Notes: generated by a model from the sequence alone, not told the origin. Positions 17,573 through 26,011 are shown, numbered from the stretch's first letter. The stretch is DNA of 64,000 nucleotides from Chitinophagaceae bacterium (GCA_013140985.1 JABFRU010000007.1:1-64000); one strand, 5' to 3'. Numbers and translations are program-made.

Positions 17573-18862
17573 TTATGATTTGTCGGATGAATTAATTTTT
17601 GCTGATTGTGCCTCACTGATATGCCGGTAAGCATTTTCCACCATCACAATGCCATCATCCACTACCACACCAATGGCCAGTGCAATACCGGTTAACGACA
17701 TTATATTGGATGATATGCCAAACATTTCGAGGAATATGAAACCAGCAGCAACTGAAATAGGTAATTGAATAAGAATAATAACTGCACTGCGCCAGTGAAA
17801 AAGAAAAATGAGGACAATGAGTGATACGGCAATCATTTCTTCAATCAATGTTCCCTTTACGGAATCAACGGCTTCTTGTATTAAAGTGCTGCGGTCGTAT
17901 GAGGTTTTAAATGTTACACCATCCGGTAACCCTTTTTCCACTTCTTTCATCTTTGTTTTCACTGCTTCAATTACTTTATTGGCATTTTCATTATAGCGCA
18001 TTACTACAATGCCGCCAACTACTTCACCTTTTCCATCCATATCAAAAATGCCAAGCCTTAAATCGCCACCCATTTGTACCGACCCAATATCTTTTACTCG
18101 TACCGGAATACCATTATAGTTACCCAAGGCAATATTTTCCACATCCTCTTTGCTTTTGATATAACCCAGACCACGGATAATATAGGCCATATTCGCCATT
18201 TCGAATTTTCTTCCGCCCACATCATTGTTGTTTGCTTTTACTTTGTTCATTACATCCATCAGTGAGATGTTGTAGAACTGTAGTTTTACCGGGTCAACTA
18301 CTAACTGGTACTGTTTTTCAAATCCGCCAAATGATGCAACCTCAGCCACACCGGGTACTGTTTGCAGGGCAAACTTGATGTACCAGTCCTGCAATGCCCT
18401 TTGCTCACCCAAATCCATTTTAGGTGCATCAAGATGATACCAGAAGATATGACCAACTCCTGTGCCGTCGGGGCCCAATGATGGGGTTATTCCCTGTGGC
18501 AACAAACGCTGAGCATAATTTAATCGCTCCAATACCCTTGTTCTTGCCCAATAGATGTCAACATTATCTTCAAAAATCACATACACAAAACTCATCCCGA
18601 ACATAGAAGTACCACGTATGTTTTTAATCTTAGGAATGCCCTGCAGGTTACTTACCAAAGGATAGGTGACCTGGTCTTCCATAACCTGCGGACTGCGGCC
18701 CATCCACTCGGTAAAAACAATTACCTGGTTCTCACTCAAATCAGGAATGGCATCAATAGGGTTTTGCTTTACGGAGTATAGGCCATACGCAAACAGGCCG
18801 CCTGCAAAGAGCAGAACGATAAGCCTGTTGCGTAAAGCCAGTTCAATTAATTTTTGAACCAT
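17573..18862 (-). CDS. cusA: CusA/CzcA-type RND pump, N-terminal part
   Basis: 429 residues: first membrane helix (about 13-31), the first porter domain (GVAEVASFGGFEKQYQLVVDP), helices 2-4, and the proton-relay motif GVVVDDGIVMVENAYRH near the end. It stops in the cytoplasmic loop between helices 4 and 5, where family members continue. Together with the next gene the length is about 1070 residues, the normal size of CusA. The pump exports Cu(I)/Ag(I) from the periplasm using proton motive force. It starts 37 bases after the five-module metal-binding gene. Confidence 0.85.
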   Translation of the reverse strand: MVQKLIELALRNRLIVLLFAGGLFAYGLYSVKQNPIDAIPDLSENQVIVFTEWMGRSPQVMEDQVTYPLVSNLQGIPKIKNIRGTSMFGMSFVYVIFEDNVDIYWARTRVLERLNYAQRLLPQGITPSLGPDGTGVGHIFWYHLDAPKMDLGEQRALQDWYIKFALQTVPGVAEVASFGGFEKQYQLVVDPVKLQFYNISLMDVMNKVKANNNDVGGRKFEMANMAYIIRGLGYIKSKEDVENIALGNYNGIPVRVKDIGSVQMGGDLRLGIFDMDGKGEVVGGIVVMRYNENANKVIEAVKTKMKEVEKGLPDGVTFKTSYDRSTLIQEAVDSVKGTLIEEMIAVSLIVLIFLFHWRSAVIILIQLPISVAAGFIFLEMFGISSNIMSLTGIALAIGVVVDDGIVMVENAYRHISEAQSAKINSSDKS

Positions 18863-18899
18863 AACTTGATTTTAGGTATTCGGTTAACCGTAGCATTAA

Positions 18900-19559
18900 T
18901 TAATTTGATTTTTCTTTTAAATCCATACTACATTTAGAACATTTACCAGGCTTATTGCTTGTAACATCGGAGTGCATGGGGCATGAATATATTTTCATCA
19001 CTTCCCTTTTCATTTTCTCCTTTGGTGATAGCGTCAGGTCCATACCGCATTTAGTACACTTGCCACCCTTTTCACCGGTTATGTCAGGATGCATAGAGCA
19101 AGAATATGATTTGCTAACTGTTTCCTTTTTCTGTAAATCCATTCCGCATTTGGGGCATTTACCTGATTTATCACTTACCTCATCAGGGTGCATCGGGCAG
19201 GTATATGTTTTCATTACCTCCATTTTCATTTTTTCTTTTGGTGAACGATTCATTACGCTGCCGCATTGGGGACATTTACCTGCTTTATCGCTTGTTTCTT
19301 CCGGATGCGTTGGGCAGGAATATTTTTTCATTACTTCCATTTTCATTTTTTCTTTTGGAGAAAGGGTAAGGGACATACCGCATTTAGTACAGGTACCGGG
19401 CTTATCACTCGTTACTTCCGGGTGCATGGGGCAACTATACTTTACTTTCTCTACTTTTTGTTTCTGGGTTTCTGTTTTTTGCTTTACACTGTCTTGTGCA
19501 AAAACAGAAACAGACAGGATGGTTAAAACTGCCATCATCAGTATCCTAATTGGTTTCAT
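18900..19559 (-). CDS. periplasmic protein with five tandem heavy-metal-binding modules
   Basis: A 219-residue protein: signal peptide 1-21 (ends VFAQ), then five repeats of the pattern Y-(S/T)-C-(P/S)-x-H-P/S-(D/E)...K-x-G-x-C-x-x-C-(G/S). Four repeats are joined by near-identical linkers (SPKEKMKMEVMK), the fifth by QKKETVSKS. Each module has one CPMHP-type and one CxxC metal site, so the protein could hold about five copper ions. The second module reads CPTHP and CGSVM, and the last CSKCSMDL, small departures from the rest. It leads the Cus operon and probably acts as a periplasmic metal sponge or donor. Confidence 0.8.
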   Translation of the reverse strand: MKPIRILMMAVLTILSVSVFAQDSVKQKTETQKQKVEKVKYSCPMHPEVTSDKPGTCTKCGMSLTLSPKEKMKMEVMKKYSCPTHPEETSDKAGKCPQCGSVMNRSPKEKMKMEVMKTYTCPMHPDEVSDKSGKCPKCGMDLQKKETVSKSYSCSMHPDITGEKGGKCTKCGMDLTLSPKEKMKREVMKIYSCPMHSDVTSNKPGKCSKCSMDLKEKSN

Positions 19560-19633
19560 TTTATTTTATGATTTTGTTTTTTCTAATTATTGTTAGTTGT
19601 CAAAAAGTAACGTTGAACCGTATTTTTTGAATG

Positions 19634-20014
19634 TTACAAATGCATGGTTCTATAATGACAGCAATCAGGCAGTTGGTTGTAAACTGAATCTTCTGCTTTG
19701 TACTTTTCGGTATCATTACCAGCAGATGCTACGCTTCTTTGAGCTTTATCTCCAGCCTCTTTTTTAAATACGCTGTATTTTAAAACAAGTATTTGTGAGT
19801 ACTCATTCCATACGGCAGATTTTATTCCATCCACTGAATATGCCGCAGTTTCAATTCGCCTTTTATCCATGCCGCAAGTACCTGATACTTTTATTTTTTC
19901 TGTTTTGATGCCAATGGTTCTTTCTGTTTTGTCGCTTTGTGCATGAGCAAATGACACTGTAACTAATAAAATAGCTACAGCAAAAAACACTTTAAGCTTT
20001 TTCATTTTTTTCAT
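19634..20014 (-). CDS. secreted HMA-like protein with altered metal motif
   Basis: 126 residues with a signal peptide (ends SFAHA/Q) and a ferredoxin-like fold segment KVSGTCGMDKRRIETAAYSVDGIKSAVW. This resembles HMA domains, but GMxCxxC is replaced by GTCGMDKR with one cysteine, so the metal site differs or is lost. The C-terminus has DCCHYRTMHL, a second cysteine/histidine cluster. It precedes the five-module gene by 74 bases. A copper chaperone-like or redox role is possible but not proven. A second ATG nine bases downstream could also be the start. Confidence 0.6.
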   Translation of the reverse strand: MKKMKKLKVFFAVAILLVTVSFAHAQSDKTERTIGIKTEKIKVSGTCGMDKRRIETAAYSVDGIKSAVWNEYSQILVLKYSVFKKEAGDKAQRSVASAGNDTEKYKAEDSVYNQLPDCCHYRTMHL

Positions 20015-20104
20015 TTTTAAATGTCAGGAAATTTCTTTTTGGGGCACATGGAAATGCCTATAGCCCGACAAAAGAATTGTCCGGCCTTGAAAAGGGAGTA
20101 AAAT

Positions 20105-20503
20105 TTATATCAGGAAAACACAATTGCGGATGTACACCGCAACACCGCCATTTCGGGGAGGGGCATGGCTGATAGGATATTTTTCTGTTACTGTAGAAAT
20201 ATCCTGGGTAGTAATTTCAAAAAAGGCGACAGGTAAATCAACTGCTATTAACTGGATTAACTGAATTCCTGCTTCAGCGGCCTTTTGGTCGGTATCGTTT
20301 TTTACAAACTTATGTTCATCTTTACAGCAGCCTTTATCTTTAGCCTCGCCGGTTTTCATACCACAGCTGCCGCAGGTTTCTGATTTGTTTTGTCCCAAAC
20401 CCCAGTCAGCAAGTTTGCCCATGCAGTAATGCATATGTACCATAGCTCCTGTTGAGGAACTGAGGTACAAAAGGGCTAATATTACTGCTGCAAATTTTTT
20501 CAT
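20105..20503 (-). CDS. HYC_CC_PP family secreted protein
   Basis: 132 residues from the ATG at 20503. An upstream ATG at 20617 was rejected because it would put 38 unusual residues before a good signal peptide (MKKFAAVILALLYL). The family marks are all present: MHYCMGKL, then CGSCGMKTGEAKDKGCCKDEHKF, and HAPPR near the end. Eight or so cysteines and several histidines suit periplasmic metal binding. Its relative at 456-980 is longer and more histidine-rich. It lies between the Mer-like and Cus groups. Confidence 0.8.
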   Translation of the reverse strand: MKKFAAVILALLYLSSSTGAMVHMHYCMGKLADWGLGQNKSETCGSCGMKTGEAKDKGCCKDEHKFVKNDTDQKAAEAGIQLIQLIAVDLPVAFFEITTQDISTVTEKYPISHAPPRNGGVAVYIRNCVFLI

Positions 20504-20648
20504 TCCCGTATAAAGGTATAAAATGTTTCTAAAATAATCTGCCGCAAAGCTTTTGGCAGCATACAAATTGACAAAACTAACGCTAAAAGAACTATGACGA
20601 ATGTCAGCCATAGGCATGAGCCTTATTAGCTATGCCTATAAACTTCCC

Positions 20649-20732
20649 TTACTTACAGCAATCTTTTTTTCTTACAAAGATGGCTTTGAAGATTCTCCAC
20701 AATACCTGGCCTATTGATTTTACTACTTTCAT
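20649..20732 (-). CDS. 27-residue basic peptide ending KKDCCK
   Basis: The ATG at 20732 directly follows the stop codon of the HMA-MauE gene (TAA ATG), and the frame runs 27 codons: MKVVKSIGQVLWRIFKAIF, then VRKKDCCK. It is an amphipathic, basic helix with a terminal vicinal cysteine pair. Its 3' half is similar in nucleotide sequence to the remnant at 7647-7694, which argues that the module is a recurrent unit. It may be a tiny metal-binding or membrane-associated peptide translated by coupling. The function is not known. Confidence 0.5.
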   Translation of the reverse strand: MKVVKSIGQVLWRIFKAIFVRKKDCCK

Positions 20733-21473
20733 TTATAACATCGTTAATAGCATTATTCCGCTCATACCAATCATCAGGGCATCTTCTATAATTGTAATGG
20801 TACTCATTGGTAAATTAAATACATCACCCAGGCAGGCGCATTTAATTTTACGTTTGTTCAGCACACTTTGCAATACACCAATGATACTAACCGCCATCAC
20901 CACAAAGGTAACCAAATTGGTAAGGATGGGGTTAAAGCCTGTAAGAAAGGCCATACCTAATGCCAATTCTGTAAATGCGTACACATAGCCCCAGCCGTTC
21001 CATTGCTTAGCCACTATATCATACATACTGTAACTCTCTGCAAAACCTTTTAAATTGAGCAACTTAAAAAAAGAAAAAACCAGGAAAAAACCTGCCATAA
21101 AATGATTCATCCAACGCATCCAGATAAAGCCGCCTTGCATCCACTCCGTCAACAACGTAATGGTGGTAATGTATCCAAAGATTAACAGGATGGGTTTGTA
21201 TGTTTGTAGCCATGATTTTGATTCTTCTGCCGATAGTGAAACTGCAGGTGTGAGTGGCTGGATGTTTTTTTCCGAAAGATAATATTTGGGATAGTCTTTC
21301 AGCGCCTCTTTTAGTACAGGAGTTGAAATGTGTTTATCCATGTCTATAGTTGTATCACCTGTAGATAAGACGATAGATACTTTACTTACCCCTGTTACTT
21401 TGGATAAAAGACTTTGAACTTTTGCCTGGCAACCGCTGCATGTCATTCCGGTTACACTATAGGTATGTGTCAT
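20733..21473 (-). CDS. HMA domain fused to MauE/DoxX-like membrane protein
   Basis: 246 residues. Residues 1-68 are a heavy-metal-associated domain with GMTCSGCQAKV. After a linker come about four membrane helices (from about 90) matching MauE/DoxX-like redox membrane proteins, with the conserved FAESYSMYDIVAKQWNGWGY region and CACLGDVFNLPMS. The CAC pair may be redox or metal active. It could move or reduce metal ions at the inner membrane, fed by its own HMA domain. It follows the AraC-like regulator by 74 bases and is directly followed by the 27-residue frame. Confidence 0.8.
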   Translation of the reverse strand: MTHTYSVTGMTCSGCQAKVQSLLSKVTGVSKVSIVLSTGDTTIDMDKHISTPVLKEALKDYPKYYLSEKNIQPLTPAVSLSAEESKSWLQTYKPILLIFGYITTITLLTEWMQGGFIWMRWMNHFMAGFFLVFSFFKLLNLKGFAESYSMYDIVAKQWNGWGYVYAFTELALGMAFLTGFNPILTNLVTFVVMAVSIIGVLQSVLNKRKIKCACLGDVFNLPMSTITIIEDALMIGMSGIMLLTML

Positions 21474-21547
21474 ACTGATATTTTAATGACACAAATTTCT
21501 GCAAATAAAAAAGGCTACTGTTACAGAATTATGGAAATTAGTTATAC

Positions 21548-22117
21548 CTATTTGCGGTTAACGTTATCCAGGGAATGCCGGTGGCTGCTTCCCATTTTTT
21601 TAAAATGGCTGGGTGTTAACCCGGTAATTTTTTTGAACTGGGCAGACAAATGAGCAACACTGCTATAGCCTAAGCGATACGAAATTTCACTCAGGTTCAG
21701 TTCGGCATATACCAGCCATTCTTTTACTTTTTCCACTTTTTGCAGAATGAAGAATTGTTCAACGGTTATCCCTTCTACTTCAGAAAATAGCCGGGAGAGA
21801 TAACTATAATCCTTATTCATTGCTTTGCTTAAAAAGCCGGTAATAGTAAAATGTTCTTCTACCTCTCCAGACTGTACTTTTTTTATCAGCAGGTTCTTTA
21901 TCTTTTCTATTTGCTTTTGCTTTTGGTTGTCTAAAATTTCAAAGCCCAAATCGTTTAGTCTATCATTCAGGCTTAGTAATTGTTTATCTGTTGCCGGTTT
22001 GGATAATTCTACTTCGCCCATGCTTATCTTTTCAGGAAAAAGCTTTAGTTTTTCCAACTCCTGTTTTACCACTAAAATGCAGCGGTTGCAAACCATGTTT
22101 TTGATATAGAGTTTCAT
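21548..22117 (-). CDS. AraC-family regulator with HMA-like N-terminal domain
   Basis: 189 residues. The N-terminus (MKLYIKNMVCNRCILVVKQEL) has an MxCxxC site in an HMA-like fold instead of the usual sugar-binding domain. The C-terminal half holds two helix-turn-helix units (NLSEISYRLGYSSVAHLSAQFKK, then TGLTPSHFKK). This is a one-component metal sensor candidate: metal binding to the CxxC domain would change DNA binding. It lies within the Mer-like group, 15 bases after the GDCCVxC gene. Target promoters are not known. Confidence 0.8.
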   Translation of the reverse strand: MKLYIKNMVCNRCILVVKQELEKLKLFPEKISMGEVELSKPATDKQLLSLNDRLNDLGFEILDNQKQKQIEKIKNLLIKKVQSGEVEEHFTITGFLSKAMNKDYSYLSRLFSEVEGITVEQFFILQKVEKVKEWLVYAELNLSEISYRLGYSSVAHLSAQFKKITGLTPSHFKKMGSSHRHSLDNVNRK

Positions 22118-22132
22118 TATTTTATCAGGAAT

Positions 22133-22348
22133 TTATGAACAACAGGATTTATTCAATTGTACAGGGGGGCATTTTACTGTTCCGTAGCTGCAATAAACAC
22201 AGCAGTCTCCGTGCTTTGGTTTAAGTCTTGCTTTACAATTTTCACATTCATAAAAATACTGGCAGGCATCTGTTGACATTACTTCCGTTTTTTTATGACC
22301 GCATTCCGGGCAGGTAATAGTTGAATGTAGTATTGGCGAGTCTTTCAT
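22133..22348 (-). CDS. GDCCVxC-domain heavy-metal protein
   Basis: 71 residues with two zinc-ribbon-like pairs (CPECGHKK and CENC) and the signature GDCCVYCSYGTVKCPPVQ, ending NKSCCS. This is the GDCCVxC small protein family that accompanies mercury/metal operons in Bacteroidota; selenocysteine versions exist, but here all positions are Cys codons. It probably binds and passes thiophilic metal in the cytoplasm. It is 2 bases downstream of merTP. Confidence 0.85.
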   Translation of the reverse strand: MKDSPILHSTITCPECGHKKTEVMSTDACQYFYECENCKARLKPKHGDCCVYCSYGTVKCPPVQLNKSCCS

Positions 22349-22350
22349 AG

Positions 22351-22980
22351 CTATTTCTTTTCATTCAATGGTTTATATTCTTTTACTTTATAACCAGTCT
22401 TGTTTATCGCTGTTTCAATAACCTTCACATCAGTCTTTAGTTTGTCAAAAGTGACAATACTGTAACCATTAGCATAAGAAGTTTGATATGTTAGTACTCC
22501 AGGCAATTTTGATAGTTGATTGTTTACATGTTCTTCGCAACCTGCACAGGTCATTCCCTGTATTGAAAACTTTGCCTGAACTGTGCTATCGGTCGCAGCA
22601 GGTATCATTATTGCAGCTTTAGGTTTAGGAAAGAATATTTTTGCATAAAGCGGGAATGTCATCATCAGTATTGCAAAAACTGTAACAATTACTAAAAAGG
22701 CTTTTGACTGGAAAAAGGAGGGTTTCTGTTCTGTATCACAATTACATTCTGCTGCAGATGTTTTCTTTTGGTTTAATCTTAAATACCATGCAAATACAAG
22801 CACTGCAATGGATACAACTATTAAATAAGGCCTTGCTGGTTCTATCCATGAAAAGTTAGCCGCAACACTGCTGCTTCCAGCAAGCAATGCAATAACAGGT
22901 GTGATGCAGCAAAGCGAAGCTGCAATAGCTGATAATACACCTGCACCAGAAAATGTACCCGGAGATTTTAAACTAATCAT
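22351..22980 (-). CDS. merTP: MerTP fusion: membrane transporter with periplasmic-type HMA domain
   Basis: 209 residues. The N-terminal part is MerT-like (SAIAASLCCITPVIALLAGSS with the CC pair in helix 1, and further helices). A loop with AECNCDTEQ follows helix 3. The C-terminal 75 residues are a MerP-like HMA domain (FSIQGMTCAGCEEHVNNQL). It takes up Hg(II) or a similar metal into the cytoplasm. It overlaps the ArsR gene by 4 bases. No mercuric reductase (merA) is found in the window, so detoxification after uptake is unexplained here. Confidence 0.85.
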   Translation of the reverse strand: MISLKSPGTFSGAGVLSAIAASLCCITPVIALLAGSSSVAANFSWIEPARPYLIVVSIAVLVFAWYLRLNQKKTSAAECNCDTEQKPSFFQSKAFLVIVTVFAILMMTFPLYAKIFFPKPKAAIMIPAATDSTVQAKFSIQGMTCAGCEEHVNNQLSKLPGVLTYQTSYANGYSIVTFDKLKTDVKVIETAINKTGYKVKEYKPLNEKK

Positions 22981-23354
22981 GCTGTTTCCAGTTTTTGTGT
23001 TTGTTGATTGATGTGTTTAAAAAATGGCCGCAATATTTTTAAGTTGTCCTGTGTAAGTGAGTAGTAAATAGTTTGGCCTTCCTTTCTTGTTTCTACAACA
23101 TTTCCATCTTTTAATTTTCTTAGATGCTGCGATATAGCGGGAATACTCATGCCTAAAATATCTGCAAGGTCGCATGGGCACAATTCCTTTTCTTCTTCCA
23201 GTAAGTACAAAATTGTTAACCTCACTTCGTTACCAGCAAGAGCAAGGATATTTGAAAGCTGGGCAAAGGATTTATTGGCCGTTTTTATTCTTTCTTTACA
23301 TTTCTTAATTTGCTGATGGTCGGCAAACTGCCGGATACAGGTTTGTTTAATCAT
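22977..23354 (-). CDS. ArsR/SmtB-family metal-responsive repressor
   Basis: 125 residues with a winged helix (MSIPAISQHLRKLKDGNVVETRKEGQTIYYSLT) and the metal-sensing motif ELCPCDLADIL, the ELCxCDL alpha-3 site of ArsR/CadC proteins. An additional Cys at the N-terminus (CIRQFADHQQIKKC) resembles the extra CadC-type site. Apo-protein should repress and Cd/Pb/Zn/Hg should release it. A 20-base palindrome lies 25 bases upstream (23379-23398). It leads the merTP-GDCC-AraC group. Confidence 0.9.
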   Translation of the reverse strand: MIKQTCIRQFADHQQIKKCKERIKTANKSFAQLSNILALAGNEVRLTILYLLEEEKELCPCDLADILGMSIPAISQHLRKLKDGNVVETRKEGQTIYYSLTQDNLKILRPFFKHINQQTQKLETA

Positions 23355-23378
23355 GAGACAAAGATAGGAATTTTAATT

Positions 23379-23398
23379 ATTTAAGCAAATGCTTAAAT
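23379..23398. promoter_or_regulatory. ArsR-type operator palindrome
   Basis: ATTTAAGCAAATGCTTAAAT has two perfect 8-base arms (ATTTAAGC/GCTTAAAT) around AAAT. It ends 25 bases upstream of the arsR ATG and 22 bases past the end of the P-type ATPase gene, the usual place for an autoregulatory SmtB/ArsR operator. The palindrome is seen; binding is inferred. Confidence 0.7.
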
Positions 23399-23419
23399 AA
23401 AAACCGTAAGCAAGCTGCA

Positions 23420-25390
23420 TCAAACTTTCATTCTTTGTATTCTCACCGCATTCAATATAGCCAGCAAAGCAACTCCCACATCTGCAATAACTGCTTCCCA
23501 TAATGTGGCAACACCACCAGCGCCCAAAACCAGTACAAAAACCTTTACTCCCATTGCCAGAATAATATTTTGCCAAACTATACTTCTTGTTATTTTACCA
23601 ATTCTGATGGCAGATACAATTTTATGTGGCTGGTCGTTTTGAATAACCACATCTGCTGTTTCAATAGTGGCATCGCTTCCCAGTCCACCCATTGCAATAC
23701 CAGCATCAGCCAAAGCAACAACGGGAGCATCATTCACACCATCACCAACGAAGGCAATATGTTTCCCTTCATTCTTTAATTGTTGTATTTTCTCTACTTT
23801 TCCTTCAGGCAGTAAATCACCATACGCTTCATCAATACCAACTTTCTTTGCAACTTCATTCACTACAGATTGTTTGTCGCCGGAAAGCATGAAAGTTTTA
23901 ATATTCAGACTGTGCATGTCTTTAACTGCCTGTACGGCATCCTCCTTAATTTCATCTGCAATAGTTATGTAACCGGCATATTGGCTATTGATGGCGACAA
24001 CCACTATTGTGTCAACAATTTTCTCAATCTCAGTTGGATAATTGATATTGTATTTCTTTAGCAGCTTTATATTTCCTGCCAGCATTTCTTTTCCATCAAC
24101 ATTTCCTTTTAATCCATGCCCCGAAATTTCTTCCACACCTACAACATTCACACCATTCGTTTTGTCGCCGGCAAATTCAGTAACCGCTTTTGCAATGGGG
24201 TGGGTGGAGTTCTTTTCAAGAGCGGCAGTTAATTTCACCAATTCGTTTTCATCAATACCATTGGTAACAACTTGCTGAACTTTAAAGACCCCCTTAGTAA
24301 GCGTACCGGTTTTATCCATTACAATCGTATTCACCTTGGTCATTACATCTAAAAAGTTCCCGCCTTTAAACAATATGCCGTTCCTTGAGGCAAGGCCAAT
24401 TCCACCAAAATACCCTAATGGAATAGACACAACCAATGCACAGGGACAACTGATAACAAGAAATACCAGGGCCCGGTAAAACCATGTTTGAAAATTATAA
24501 TCATTAACAAAGAAGTATGGAACAAAACACAAAGCAACTGCCAGAAAAAATACAATAGGTGTATATACTTTTGCAAAGCGGCTGATGAATAATTGTGTCT
24601 GTGATTTTCTTGCAGTAGCATCCTGCACCATTTCTAATATCTTACTAAGTTTACTGTCTTTAAACAGGGCTTTTACTTTTATCTCTGCTACGGTGTTAAG
24701 ATTAATCATCCCGGCAAGGATAGTTTCTCCTTTATATTTTGTATCGGGTTTGCTTTCGCCTGTTAAGGCAGCAGTATTAAAAGAAGCATTTTCGGAGAGC
24801 AGTTCGCCATCGAGTGCCACTTTTTCTCCTGGCTTTATTTGAATCGTTTCGCCCAACTCAACTATAGAAGGGTCAGCAACAAGTAACTTATTGTTTCGTA
24901 TCACAGTTACTTCATCTGGCCGTACATCAAGCAATGCCTTTATGCTTTTTTTGGCATTGTTAACAGCAGCATCTTGGAACCATTCGCCAATCTGGTAAAA
25001 CACCATTACAGCCACACCCTCCTCATATTCACCAATTACGAATGCACCGATTGTAGCTACACTCATCAATACAAATTCATTAAAGATGTCACCCCGTTTT
25101 GACTTCCTGAAAGCAAGGTCTAATACCTTTCGTCCTGCCAGTAAATATGCAATTCCATTTATAACCAGGGAAAGTATTTTCGGGATTTCGATTTTGAAAC
25201 CATATTCCAGTACAAGCAGTACCATTAAAATAAACAAGGCGAGTAATAAATCCCAGTGTGTTTTCCAGCCTGGTTTATCTTCATCATTGCCTCCGTGGTC
25301 ATGCCCGTCGTCAGATGAATGAATTGGTATAACCCTGGCCTTACTGATTTTTTCTTCGGCGATGTTATTCTCATCATGATTGTGTTCCAT
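23420..25390 (-). CDS. zntA: heavy-metal P-type ATPase (Zn/Cd/Pb exporter)
   Basis: 656 residues. The N-terminus is histidine/aspartate-rich (MEHNHDE, DDGHDHGG) in place of a CxxC domain. Eight membrane helices include the SCPCALVVS metal site (about residue 315); then come DKTGTLTKG (phosphorylation Asp, about 358), HP in STHPIAKAV, and GDGVNDAPVVALADAG. The CPC motif and ZntA-like sequence suggest Zn(II)/Cd(II)/Pb(II) export. It follows the UreH-like transporter gene by 6 bases and lies head-on with the ArsR operator at its 3' end. Confidence 0.9.
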   Translation of the reverse strand: MEHNHDENNIAEEKISKARVIPIHSSDDGHDHGGNDEDKPGWKTHWDLLLALFILMVLLVLEYGFKIEIPKILSLVINGIAYLLAGRKVLDLAFRKSKRGDIFNEFVLMSVATIGAFVIGEYEEGVAVMVFYQIGEWFQDAAVNNAKKSIKALLDVRPDEVTVIRNNKLLVADPSIVELGETIQIKPGEKVALDGELLSENASFNTAALTGESKPDTKYKGETILAGMINLNTVAEIKVKALFKDSKLSKILEMVQDATARKSQTQLFISRFAKVYTPIVFFLAVALCFVPYFFVNDYNFQTWFYRALVFLVISCPCALVVSIPLGYFGGIGLASRNGILFKGGNFLDVMTKVNTIVMDKTGTLTKGVFKVQQVVTNGIDENELVKLTAALEKNSTHPIAKAVTEFAGDKTNGVNVVGVEEISGHGLKGNVDGKEMLAGNIKLLKKYNINYPTEIEKIVDTIVVVAINSQYAGYITIADEIKEDAVQAVKDMHSLNIKTFMLSGDKQSVVNEVAKKVGIDEAYGDLLPEGKVEKIQQLKNEGKHIAFVGDGVNDAPVVALADAGIAMGGLGSDATIETADVVIQNDQPHKIVSAIRIGKITRSIVWQNIILAMGVKVFVLVLGAGGVATLWEAVIADVGVALLAILNAVRIQRMKV

Positions 25391-25396
25391 AATATC

Positions 25397-26011
25397 TTAG
25401 TTTATAAAAAATGAAATAATACCTGTTATAATTAATATAAGGCCGGTTATAATACCGGCATTATGTTCCCATTTATGCCAGTTCAACTTTAGCAAGCCCT
25501 TATATACTATCCGTATCCAAATCAGCATACCGGCAATGGTAACAATTGAATACATCGCTGCAATGGCGGCCATAAGATACCAGCCTTTGCTTCCTGCTAA
25601 TAAAAAATAAGCCTCAATTTCCATACAGGGCGAAAGAAACATGGCTATAACCAAAGCCAGTATGACAGAAGTTTTATTTTTCTTTTCAAGCTTTTCCTTT
25701 TGTAAATGAAAGTGGTGATGAGTATAATGCTGCCGCACAAAATAAGGACCTATCAATATAAGAATGGAAGAGCCGATGATACGGGTAAAATCTTCGATAT
25801 GTTCTGTAAGTTCGCCGCCAATAAGGCCCAATAAAATACCAATGATTATGGTACTGATAACATGGGCAATGCCTGCAATGAAAGTGATACGGGTTGTTTC
25901 AGCAAGGCTCCAACCTTGCTTTTTTCCAATAGCAAGCACCGGCAGCCAGTGGTTGGGTATCACTGCATGAAGTAAACTGATAAAGAGACTACCAATAATG
26001 ATATTGTACAT
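25397..26011 (-). CDS. UreH/NicO-like membrane transporter
   Basis: 204 residues with about six membrane helices. The opening LHAVIPNHWLPVLAIGKKQGWS is typical of UreH/NicO-type nickel/cobalt transporter relatives. A histidine-rich cytoplasmic loop (RQHYTHHHFHLQKE) follows helix 3, as in metal exporters of this group, and FLSPCMEIEAYFLLAG follows. Nickel, cobalt or zinc movement is the likely role. It is placed directly before the P-type ATPase gene. Confidence 0.65.
   Translation of the reverse strand: MYNIIIGSLFISLLHAVIPNHWLPVLAIGKKQGWSLAETTRITFIAGIAHVISTIIIGILLGLIGGELTEHIEDFTRIIGSSILILIGPYFVRQHYTHHHFHLQKEKLEKKNKTSVILALVIAMFLSPCMEIEAYFLLAGSKGWYLMAAIAAMYSIVTIAGMLIWIRIVYKGLLKLNWHKWEHNAGIITGLILIITGIISFFIN

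Noticed and set aside
18955-19596. 213-codon plus-strand reading frame antisense to the five-module metal protein
   Set aside because: It mirrors the repeats of the real gene, has no export or domain features, and the minus-strand gene has clear modules and signal peptide.
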